A model generated the notes under the pieces. That model was not told the DNA's origin. It did not search any database and saw only the letters and a list, made by a program, of their open reading frames with translations. Source: Sciurus carolinensis (lineage: Eukaryota > Chordata > Mammalia > Rodentia > Sciuridae). Taken from it: DNA of 64,000 nucleotides. The stretch spans positions 248,001 through 312,000 of the forward strand of contig NW_025920104.1 of NCBI RefSeq assembly GCF_902686445.1, given 5' to 3'. Positions 48,010-57,783 of this stretch are shown here, in pieces (within the stretch, counting starts at the first letter, position 1; every line of letters starts with the position of its first letter). The position numbers were made by a program, and so were the translations under genes.

Positions 48010-49525
48010 TTGTTTCATAATTTTCTGCATTCAAACCTAACCTGATTTCTCAACCAGGTAAAAAAAAGGATTAAAAAGTCCTGGGTGATCCTCCCTCCCC
48101 TCTGCCTGGCCTTGTCAAAGCCTGCAATGGAATGTAAACAGCAGCAGTCTCAGCAGGAAAAGGGGGGGGTAACCTGAAGAAAAGAAAAAAAAGGGTGTCC
48201 GTTTTAAACTTAACTAACTTATTTTCTAGGATTCTTCGTTTGTTTTGTTTTTCTTTAATGTTGTATTTTTGAGCTCATAATTTTGATCCTGCATACCTAG
48301 GTTAATGATTTTTTTTTCTTTTTGATCAGTTCTATTTTTTATTCAACTGAAGTTTTTGAACAGCTGTTTCATTGCAATGAACATTTACCTATAAAGTTAC
48401 AAGGCCTTTGATTTTGTGTTATGTGTTATGTTGTGCTGTCTAATGTCATGTTTTGTCAAAACTGAGCGCTCTTAAAATTAAAATTTAAAAATGGATCCAA
48501 ATACTTTTATTCACGTGATTTAAAAAGGTTCAATTTAAATTGGGTAAACTAATAAAAGTAAAATGTCTTTAAAAATAACTTACAAGTCTCCAGGTGGTCA
48601 AACTAATGAAATGTTAATGTTAAACAATGTCTAATATCAATTGCTTCTAGGACTTTTCTTCAGCAGGAAAGAGGCAACGGATCCTGTTCAGGACACTTGT
48701 CTGATATCTTGGTTTTTATAAAATAAATAAATTAGAGTTAACATGTATGGGATTACTCAAATGTGTTTGTAGAGACGTCTGGTTAATTTACAAAGTTAAA
48801 TGCTAATTGTTAAATAACATCAAGTACTTTTAACTCCTTAAATTACATGGGGTAACATACTTAAACATTATTGGTGTTTTCATAGGATGGTAAATAAAAA
48901 GGGTTTAAACTTGCTTTGTGTCATCACTAAACTAAAAACAAGGTTACTAAGAGTTATGTCCTAACAAGTGGAATTCTGTATACAAAGGGTCCCAAAAGTT
49001 TCAACTGTGTTTCAATTAGAGTATCTGAATTCAAAAATTTCATAAGAGTTGTTTCAGAATGTGAACAAAAAGGGGTCAACAAATAGGAAAGAAAAAATAA
49101 AAGGTTCTGGGTTTAAAATGTATTTAATAAAAAGGAAAAGAAAATGTTTCTGGATAAGAAAGTCTGTGTGTAATAAAGGACAAGTTTCAACAAGTCTATG
49201 TGTAACTAAGTTGATTATATGTATGTAAATCAGCTAAAGCTATTTAAGGTTTTTCCTAAGGTGACATACTAATGTTCTGATATAAGCCAAAGTTTAATCT
49301 ATATGGTAAAATGACATGGTAATATAACAAAGTTTTCTTAATAACACTAATTCATTCTTAACTCTGTGTCTCTTAAGTTTTATTCTTTAAAACAATTGTC
49401 TTAAAAATAGGGGTTTATACAATTATGGTTAAGCAACTGTTAAAAATTGTACTACGTTATAAAGTCTAAATTTTTCTTTAAAAACTAAAATTGGTAAGAA
49501 CCAATTCCTCACTAAAATTAAAATA
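48010..49525. other. Provirus interior without recognisable genes
   Basis: 1.5 kb of AT-rich sequence with stops in all frames. Capsid, protease and reverse transcriptase would normally lie here, but no motif of them is visible. The texture (many tttaaa and taaaagt words) is unlike the flanking coding scraps, so it may be filler rather than decayed pol. Confidence 0.6.
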
Positions 49526-49792
49526 ACTCTAACCACAGATGTACCTTATAACCCACAAAAACAAAGTATTGTCAAACATACACATCTCACCCTCAAAAAT
49601 ACTCTTTATAAACAAAAAGGGGGAATAGAGGAGACCTTCAGGTCCCCTAAAGATAAACTTTCTCTTTGTCTCTTTGTTTTGGGTTTTTTAACTCTGGGTA
49701 ATAAGGGTAACCCGGTGCTTTACTGGAGCTGCGGCTCAGTTTGTGTGTTTCCACAAAATAAACTAACTTACAACCTCTTTTTAGTCTCTTAG
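49526..49792 (+). pseudogene. Integrase catalytic-core scrap
   Basis: 89-codon open stretch without a start. It begins TDVPYNPQKQSIVKHTHLTL within the first 25 codons. This is the last block of the retroviral integrase core (YNPQ-Q-IVE-H). At the position of the catalytic glutamate there is lysine. The rest of integrase and all of RT are missing upstream. The frame ends at TAG 49790-49792. Confidence 0.78.
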
Positions 49793-49900
49793 GAGGAACA
49801 GTTCAACTATGTAACAAAACAACTGCTTCTCTCTATTGTACTTCAGATTTGTGCTATCTCTCAATGTTAAAATGCTTCTAGGTTCCTGCTGGCAGACTTA

Positions 49901-50630
49901 ATGTGTGTTCCTACCTTCCTACCAGTCCCAGTCTCTGTTACAGATGCAAAATTGTCAGTGCTACTATCAAGAAACAGGAGAGAATTTGACATCACAGCGA
50001 CTATGGTGACTGCAATAGTGGTTTCTGCAACAGCAGCACTAGCAACTGCCATACCTACAACAACAACAGTCAATCACTTGGCCGAAAATACAGCTGCAGC
50101 CTTACAGACTAAAGAAACTCTAAACCAACATTTAAGAACAGACATTCTCCTGGTGAAGAGTGGACTTACTACAAGAACAAGTGGACATATTACAAGAACT
50201 TTTGGGACTGGGATGTGTTTACTCATTAAGAGTTGTTTGTGTTACCCCTATTGTATATGATAATTTCAGCACTGCAGCTGAGTTATGTAGTAATTTGTCA
50301 CTTTACCTTACTTCTACTTGGTCATCTCAATTTGATAATCTTACTTCACAACTTAGAACCGAAATTGTCAAAGCTAATTCTACTAGGGTACATATTGCTT
50401 CTGTATCTGAGATGGCTAAATGGTTTTCTTCTGCTTTCGATTTTGTAAAACAGTGGGCAGGTTTGGGCACTTTGGGACTGCTTCTCCTCATTGGTATCCT
50501 TTTCCTCACTCGTCTGGTTGTACAACTACGAGCCACCCAACAAATGGACCAGATTATTTTTCATCAGGCCATGACTGCCCTAGAGGCCGGCAGTTCCCCA
50601 CAAGTATGGCTCTCGATGCTGGACCGGTAG
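49901..50630 (+). pseudogene. env transmembrane-subunit remnant
   Basis: Two overlapping frames. The first (49901-50260) has an Ala/Thr-rich hydrophobic stretch like a fusion peptide, then a heptad region (ENTAAALQTKETLNQHL). A frameshift near 50160 leads into the second frame (50160-50630). This contains LLQEQVDILQELLGLG, the motif VCVTPIVYD, a membrane-proximal part, a transmembrane helix (GTLGLLLLIGILFLTRLVV) and a short tail ending at TAG 50628-50630. The arrangement fits the transmembrane subunit of a beta-type Env. The surface subunit is absent. The frames are left unjoined here. Confidence 0.82.
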
Positions 50631-50776
50631 TCAAAGACAGGTAAGGAAGGAGGTGACACCGTACCGACCTAAGACAGGAGCTGTAGCATGCTCTACAGTT
50701 ATCCGATGACGGGTAAGGACGGTGGTTGAACACTCCGCCTAAGACAGGCACGGTCCCGAGCTTTCCTTTTCTTTTT

Positions 50777-50793
50777 AAAAGAGAAAAGGGGGA
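50777..50793 (+). other. Polypurine tract of the inner provirus
   Basis: aaaagagaaaaggggga directly before the 3' LTR, the plus-strand primer site of retroviruses. Confidence 0.88.
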
Positions 50794-50795
50794 AC

Positions 50796-51158
50796 TGTCG
50801 GGGTTTCGGCCGGACCCCTGGCCCTAGGTGTGGCAAGGCTAAGATGGCACCTGGCAGTGAGCCGGAACAGTTAACTTTTGCATAAACAACTGACATTATT
50901 TTGAGAAAGTTCCAGGGATTGGCTGAGCTCCCTGATGGACAGTGCAGGTCCACTGTATGCCTGCCTTTGCTGCCTGTATCTGTGGATGCTCTCCCCTCGT
51001 GCTCGAGTTGCTGATTGGTTACAATAATGTATATATTGGAGTGTAAGTTCCTCAAAGAAAAGAACAAAGAAAGAACTATGAGGAAGTGAGCGCGCAAAAT
51101 AAAGAGCTCAAAAGAACCAGGTTTGCGTCTCATTTCTCTGCGGGCAGGGAGCGCGACA
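50796..51158 (+). repeat. 3' LTR of the inner provirus
   Basis: Begins TGTCGGGG and ends GCGACA, 363 bp, the same length as the 5' LTR. About ten substitutions separate them, mostly transitions. Confidence 0.94.
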
Positions 51159-51164
51159 GCACAT

Positions 51165-51534
51165 TATAATGAAAATATCGAACATTCAAAATAAAGATAG
51201 GATTTTGAAGGCCTCAAGAGAAAACCATCAGATTACATATAGGTGGAGACCAATACGGATAGCAGCAGACTTCTCAACCCAGACTCTAAAAGCTAGAAGG
51301 GCCTGGAACAACGTATTTCAAGCTCTGAAAGAACATGGTTGCCAAACAAGAATCCTTTACCCAGCAAAACTAACCTTCAGATTTGAAGATGAAATAAAAT
51401 CCTTCCATGATAAACAAAAGTTAAAAGAATTTACAAATAGAAAGCCTGTGCTACAAAATGTTCTCAACAAAATATTCCATGAGGAGGAAATGAAAAACAA
51501 CAATGCAGGTCAGCAAAGGAAGGAACTGCCTTAG
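51165..51534 (+). pseudogene. L1 ORF1, C-terminal part
   Basis: Continues ORF1 after the provirus, from MKISNIQNKDRILKASRE to the stop at 51532-51534. It contains the C-terminal domain block RIAADFSTQTLKARRAWNNV, typical of L1 ORF1 proteins. The frame is open here. The breaks are all in the N-terminal half. Confidence 0.9.
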
Positions 51535-51590
51535 AGAAAAACCACTCAAAGGAGAAACCAAGCATACTTAAAAACCAAAAATAAGCCCAA

Positions 51591-52349
51591 ATGACTGGGA
51601 ATACCAATCATATCTCAATAATAACCCTGAAAGTTAATGGCCTAAACTCATCAATCAAAAGATATAGACTGGCAGAATGGATTAAAAAGAAAGATGCAAC
51701 AATATGCTGCCTGCAAGAGACTCATCTCATAGAAAAAGACATCAACAGACTAAAGGTGAAAGGATGGGGAAAAACCTACAATGCACATGGACTCAGTAAA
51801 AAAGTAAGGGTTTCCATCCTTATGTCAGATAAAGTGGACTTCAAGCCAAAGTTATTTAGCAGGGATAAAGAAGGACATTTCATACTGCTTAAAGGAACCA
51901 TAAATCAGGAAGACATAACGATAGTTAATATTTATGCCCAAAACAATGGTGCATCCCCGTACATCAAACAAATCCTTCTCAATTTCAGGAATCACATAGA
52001 CCACAACACAATCATTCTGGGTGATGTTAATGCAACACTGTCACCACTAGATAGATCTTCCAAACAAAAACCAACAAAAGAAACCATAGAACTCAATAAC
52101 ACAATCAAAAACCTAGACTTAATAGACATATATAGAATATTCCATCCACTGACTAGCGGATTCACTTTCTTCTCAACAGCACATGGAAGCTTCTCAAAAA
52201 TAGACCATATGTTATGCCACAAAGCTGCCCTTAGGAAATGCAATAAAATAGAGATACTGCCTTGGGTTCTATCAGATCATAATGGAATGAGAGTAGAAAT
52301 CAATGACAAAATAAAAAACAAATTATTCCAACACATGGAGACTAAATAA
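51591..52349 (+). pseudogene. L1 ORF2, endonuclease domain, open
   Basis: 252 codons from ATG 51591. Apurinic-endonuclease-like domain with the expected residues: the N of VNGLNS, CCLQETHL with the catalytic glutamate, GDVNATLSP with D and N, and SDHNGMRVEI with the SDH motif near the end. This domain nicks TTTT/A target DNA. The frame ends at TAA 52347, before RT, so ORF2 is truncated. Confidence 0.92.
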
Positions 52350-55227
52350 TATGCAATTGAATGAAACATGGATAACAGAAAACATCAGGTAAGAGATAAA
52401 AAAAATTCTTAGAAGTCAATGAGAATGTTGATAAAACATATCAAAATCTCTGGGACACTCTGAAAGTAGTACTAAGAGGAAAATTCATTGCATGGAGTGC
52501 ATACCAGAAAAGAATGAAAAGAAAACAACTAAATGATCTAACATTACAACTCAAAGTCCTAGAAAAAGAAGAACAGAGAAACAGCAAAAGTAGTAGAAGA
52601 CAGGAAATAATTAAAATCAGAGCTGAAATCAATAAAAGTGAAACAAAAGAAACAAAAAATTGACAAAACAAAAGGTTGGTTCTTTGAAAAAGTGAACAAA
52701 ATAGAGAAACACTTAGCCACACTAACGAAGATAAGGAGAGAGAAAAATCAAATTACTAAAATTCATGATGAAAGAGGAAATATCACGACAGACACTGAGA
52801 TACATAACATAATGAGAAGCTATTTGAAAATATGTATTCCAACAAAATAGAAACTATTGAAGGCATTGACAAATTTCTAGACATGTGCTTTTCCAAAACT
52901 GAACCAGGAGGACATACACAATTTAAACAGATCAATATCAAGCAATGAAATAGAAGAAACCATTAAAAAGTACCATCCTAGAAAAGCTCAGGACCAGACT
53001 GATTCTCAGCCGAGTTCTATAAGACCTTCAAAGAAGAACTCATTCCAATAGTTCTCGAAGTATTCCAGGAAATAGAAAAGGAGGGTACCCTATCAAACTC
53101 ATTCTATGAAGGTAATATCACCCTCATACCCAAACCAGGTAAAGACACATCAAGGAAAGAAAATTTTAGACCAATATCCTTCATGAATATAGATGCAAAG
53201 ATCCTTAACAAAATATTGGCAAACCATATCCAAAATTCTATTAAGAAAATTGTGTACCATGATCACGTAGGGTTCATCCCTGGAATGCAAGGATAGTTGA
53301 ACATCCATAAATCAATAAAGGTAATCCATCATGTCAATAGGATAAGAAAAATATGGTTATATCAATTGACACAGAAAAAGCATTCAACAAAATACAACAC
53401 CGCTTTATGCTCAAAACACTAGAAAAAATAGGGATAGTAAGAGAACATACCTGAATATTGTAAAGGCTATTTATGCTAAGACCATGGTCAACATCATTCT
53501 TAATGGAGAAAAACTGAAACCATTCCCTTTAAAACGGGAACAAGATGGGATGTACTCTTTCACCACTTCTATTCTACACTGTCCACAAAACTCTAGCCAG
53601 ATCAATTAGGCAGACTAAAGAAATTAAAGGGATATGAATAGGAGAAGAGGAACTTAAGCTGTCATTATTTGCTGATGACATGATTCTATATTTAGAGGAT
53701 CCAAAAACTCCTCCAGAAAACTTCTAGACCTCATCAATAAATTCAGCAAAATAGCAGGCTTTGAAATCAACATGCATAAATCTAAAGCATTTTTGTATGC
53801 AAACAATTAAACATCTGAAAGGGAAATGAGGAAAACAACTCCATTTGCAATAGCCTCAACAAAAATGAAATACTTGGGAATCAATCTAGCCAAAGAGGTT
53901 AAAGATCTCTACAATAAAAACTACAAAACATTGAAGAAAGAAATTGAGGAAGACCTTAGAAGATGGAAGATCTCCCATGTTCTTGGATAGGCATTATTAA
54001 TATTCTCAAAATGGCCATACTACCAAATATACTGTATAGATTAATGCAATCCCAATTAAAATCCCAGTGATGTACCTTACACCAATAGAGCAAGCAATCA
54101 TGAATTTCATCTGGAAAAATAAGAAACCCAGAATAGCTAAAGCAATACATAGCAGGAAGAATGAAACAGGGAGTATCACAATACCAGAACTTCAATTATA
54201 CTACAAAGCAATAGTAACAATAACGGCATGGTATTGGCACCAAGATAGACAGGTAGATCATTGGTACCGAACAGAGGATGCAGACACAAACCCAAATAAA
54301 AACAATTTTCTCATACTTGACAAATGTGCCAAAAATATGCAAAGGAGAAAAGATAGCCTCTTCAACAAATGGTGCTGGGAAAACAGGAAATCCATATGCA
54401 ACAGAATGAAACTAATCCCCTATCTCTCACCCTGCACAAAAATCAACTCACAATGGATCAAGGACCTTGAAATCAGACCAAGATCCTGCATTTTATAGAA
54501 GAAAAAGTAGGTCCAAATCTTTAACTTGTTGGCTTAGGATCAAACTTCCTTAACAGGACTCCCATAGCACAAGAAATAAAAGCAAAAATCAATAACTGGG
54601 ACAGATTCAAACTAAAATGCTTTCTCTCAACAAAGAAAATTATCAGGAATGTGAAGAGAGAGCCTACAGAGTGTGAGCATATCTTTGCCACTCATACTTC
54701 AGATAGAGTACTAATTTCCAGAATGTATAAAGAACTCAAAAAACTCTACACGTAGAATACAAATAACCCAATCAACAAATGGGCTAAGGATATGAACAGA
54801 CACTTCATAGAAGAAGATGTACAATCAACAAACATGAAAAATTTTCAGACTCTTTAGTAATAAGAGAATTGCCAATCAAAACTACACTAAGATTCCATCT
54901 CACCTCAATTAGAATGGCAATTATCAAGAATACAAGCAACAATAGGTGTTGGAGAGTATGTGGGGAAAAAGGTACACTCTTACATTGCTGGTGGGGCTGC
55001 AAATTAGTGCAGTCACTCTGGAAAGCAGTGTGTAGATTCCTTAGAAAACTTGGAATGGACCCACCATTTGTCCCAACTAACCCACTCCTCGGTCTATACC
55101 CAAAGGACTTAAAATCAGCATACTACAGAGATACAGCCACATCAATGTTCATAGCTGCTCAATTCACAATAGCCAGAATATGGAACCAACCTAGATGCCC
55201 TTCAATTGATAAAAGGATAAAGAAACT

Positions 55228-55232
<5 letters not shown>
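52350..55232 (+). pseudogene. L1 ORF2, RT and C-terminal region, broken
   Basis: Follows the endonuclease in several frames. The RT region is recognisable at about 53230-53700, with the FADD motif at 53668-53679 and an in-frame TGA at 53635-53637. C-terminal blocks at 54067-54498 ([20 protein letters not shown]) and 54869-55232 (TLLHCWWGCKLVQSLWKAV) remain. Many frameshifts. Confidence 0.9.
54157..54423 (+). repeat. Source arm of a perfect 267-bp inverted duplication
   Basis: Part of L1 ORF2, from aagaatgaaacagggagtat to actaatcccctat. Its reverse complement lies at 55285-55551. Confidence 0.95.

Positions 55233-55284
<52 letters not shown>
55233..55284. repeat. (TA)n tract left of the inverted copy
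   Basis: About 25 TA units, grown from the short TA run that L1s of this family carry at this point (compare about 22305-22320). Confidence 0.93.
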
Positions 55285-55290
<6 letters not shown>

Positions 55291-55551
55291 GATTAGTTTC
55301 ATTCTGTTGCATATGGATTTCCTGTTTTCCCAGCACCATTTGTTGAAGAGGCTATCTTTTCTCCTTTGCATATTTTTGGCACATTTGTCAAGTATGAGAA
55401 AATTGTTTTTATTTGGGTTTGTGTCTGCATCCTCTGTTCGGTACCAATGATCTACCTGTCTATCTTGGTGCCAATACCATGCCGTTATTGTTACTATTGC
55501 TTTGTAGTATAATTGAAGTTCTGGTATTGTGATACTCCCTGTTTCATTCTT
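55285..55551 (-). repeat. Inverted copy of L1 ORF2 segment
   Basis: Exact reverse complement of 54157-54423 as far as I can read, 267 bp without a mismatch. It sits where the L1 should go on with acaatggaatatt, and the following stretch of about 100 bp of normal L1 is missing. Confidence 0.95.
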
Positions 55552-55559
55552 TTATATGT

Positions 55560-55618
55560 GTGTGTATATATATATATATATATAAACTTATGTATATATA
55601 TATATATATATATAAACT

Positions 55619-55662
<44 letters not shown>

Positions 55663-55663
55663 T
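55560..55663. repeat. (TA)n tracts with repeated aaacttatg linker
   Basis: Two TA arrays separated by aaacttatgtatata and aaacttatgtgtatata. The same linker occurs before the left TA tract at about 55223, so a short piece was copied several times. Confidence 0.9.
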
Positions 55664-55931
55664 CAATCTCAAAAAAACAAAGTATAAATTATCTCACTGA
55701 CAAATGATGACACATCATTGGAGTGGGAGGGGACAAGAATGGAGGAAGAAGGGACTGTATAGAGGGAAAAATGGGTGTGAGGGGTGGGAGGGAAGGAAAA
55801 AAGCAGAATGAATCAAACATCATTACCCTATGTAAATGTATGATTGTGCAAATGGTATGCTGTTAATTCATGTACAGAAAGAAACATGTATCCCATTTGT
55901 TTACAATAAAAATAAATTAAAATTGAAAAAA
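55664..55931 (+). other. L1 3' end and 3' UTR
   Basis: Starts with a scrap of ORF2 end (agtcaatctcaaa) and continues with the G-rich 3' UTR (gtgggaggggacaagaatgg) to the A-rich tail. It lacks the TTAGGG run of the other L1. Confidence 0.85.
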
Positions 55932-57783
55932 AAGAAGGAAAATGGATTTGACAATTTGCAAATGCTTGAGGTACGCTTTTCCTTCTCAGTCATTCTATTA
56001 CATGTTGGTTATTAATGAACCAATTCTGTTTTGATATTCAGGTTTTACCGATGTAGGGTCTTCACACTTGAATATCGTCGACCATTTAGTGATTAAATTT
56101 CTCACATTGTGGAGCACTCTTTATTCGTGGAGCCAGAGATTAGTGTTGCATATGCCAGGATCAAATGGCTTAAATTGTAGTTCATGGGGGAAGGTGCTGT
56201 GAAGTTGGGAAAGCCTTTGTTCATTGTTCTTGTGCCAGAAAAAAATAGGAATCAATATACATATATTCAGCTGTACATGGGAGCAACAGAAAAGAGACAG
56301 AAATTTGCAAGGGCATTGTTGTCCTTAAAAGGGGAATGAGGGTCGGTATTCATGGTTTCATAGAGAATGAATGGGTAATAAGTACTTCCTGTATTTGTAG
56401 TGTAGGTTGAGGCTGAATATATATCTTGGAGTTCGTGGGTTGACCATGAACAATGGCGAGTTTCATAGCATCTCTTCTCTAAAGTTGTTTTCCAGCACAG
56501 ACACCCTTCAGCATTTCTAGCCCCCCAAATATCATTTCTCATCTATTGAATATTCAGCTTGGGAATTTTAAACCATTCCACTTTCAGCACAGTCTATGTT
56601 CAAACCTGGTGTTATGCCCTATGAAATTGTGCTCATCATGCCATCAGCAGGCTGTGAATTCATTCCCCAGCTTGTGTTCTGCTGGATAGAGGACTGCTGG
56701 CAACATCCCACAGGCGCTTATGACAGAGATGTATTAGTCTGGTCAAGAAGTCGATGTCGCCGCCCACGGCAACAGTCCCTCGGATATTTGTTACTGCCTG
56801 CAGCAACAATTGCATGGGTATTTATCAGAGGTGGACTGGAAACTGAGCTACTCCTACTATCTTTCTCTTTAGTGCGCTGCTTTCTTGCTTGTTCATTAGT
56901 TTATAGAGGAAGAGAGGCTTACTTCTTTTAGAGGAAATTTTAGAGGAAGACAGGCTTGCTTAAAGCTTAGAGGAAGAGAGATTTTACTTATCAGGAAAAG
57001 AAACTTGCTACACTTTCAAAGAGGCTACTATTATCAGAGGAGCTATTTCGTAAAGGTCTGCTTCTTCTTCTTAGAGGTAGTTCCCGCATCCTGTGATCTT
57101 CATTCAGCGAGCTGCAACCTTCCATGTCAGGTTCGTCCTGTCCTCCTTCCGACATGCTGAGTGAATGACTCCCTCCTCTCTTCATGAGCTGCCAGAGAAG
57201 CCACTCACCTTCACATGGGATATGGACATCCCATGTTCCAGCTGTCTCCTTTCCAGACTTCATAGGTTAGGAGAAGAGAGCTGACAGATGGAATGTGATG
57301 TGTCCCAAATCAATGATCACCTAAATCATGGTGCTGCACTGCATGCTCTACTGAGCTGAGCACTCACCACCCATCTTTCCATGAGGCTGCTAGGCACCTA
57401 GGCTAGTTTCCTGAGTCTGAAGGAAACCCAGGCTGTCCCAGTCCTGGAGGAGTGGGGTTGGTGGGCAAATCCACTGGTGCTGGTGTGAAGATTGCTGACC
57501 CACGTGCTGTCAAGCACCTCTCGGTCCCACCTGGTTCCACTGGACTTTGTGTGGGCTACTAGCCTGCATCAGGAGCCAGAAGAACTGCCTGTCAGCATGA
57601 ACAGTGATGCCAAAGAGGCACAACGCCACCTAGGGGACATATGTGGATGTGGGAGCTTTCAGACTTCAACGGGATTCCTTGTCCTGCCTAGATATGGGGT
57701 GATTTATCATTCACGGAGCTCCATACTGCTTACAGACTGGTTCCTCATCACCTGGGAAGCAAGAATAGAATCATTTCTTCAAA
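55932..57783 (+). repeat. Large repeat unit, copy B, right part
   Basis: Resumes at the L1 target-site copy and continues in parallel with copy A (41024-42688), through gtgttgcatatgccaggatc and gtgctgtcaagcacctctcg, to the start of copy C. Near 56757-57110 it carries an LTR fragment in place of the A sequence at about 41850-42030. Confidence 0.88.
56757..57110 (-). mobile_element. LTR fragment, reverse copy of the 27.6-kb family
   Basis: The reverse complement has acctctgataaatacc, tctctcttcctctaagc-type repeats and gttgctgcaggcagtaaca, as in 28130-28444. A plus-strand frame here (ETELLLLSFSLVRCFLACSL) resembles the minus-strand frame at 28.4 kb only because the DNA is homologous. Boundaries approximate. 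Confidence 0.78.

Larger units (their letters stand above)
46974..51158 (+). mobile_element. Class II (IAP/betaretrovirus-like) provirus, mostly deleted inside
   Basis: 4,185 bp with two 363-bp LTRs. The exact six-base duplication gcacat flanks it at 46968-46973 and 51159-51164, and the L1 ORF1 sequence continues across the gap. Order inside: LTR, primer-binding site, 33-bp tandem repeat, gag matrix scrap, a long AT-rich part without coding signals, an integrase scrap, an env transmembrane scrap, polypurine tract, LTR. Protease, RT, capsid and env surface regions are missing, so it could only have moved with helper proteins, or it lost the parts after insertion. The LTRs differ at about ten positions by eye (near 2.7%). 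Confidence 0.95.
44924..55931 (+). mobile_element. Full-length L1, split by a provirus
   Basis: Runs from the 5' UTR (agatccaaaatggtggacta) to the sciurid-type 3' end (catgtatcccatttgttt, A-rich tail). Without the 4,191 bp of provirus plus duplicated target it is about 6.8 kb, normal for a complete L1. It carries a 5' UTR to 46320, ORF1 from 46321, ORF2 from 51591 and a 3' UTR from about 55700. Both ORFs are broken, so it is inactive. An imperfect 14-bp target-site duplication flanks it, and the empty site can be read in copies A and C. Confidence 0.95.

Noticed and set aside
49901..50260. Functional fusogenic env (syncytin-like) gene
   Set aside because: The surface subunit is absent and the transmembrane part is split over two frames, so no envelope protein is encoded.
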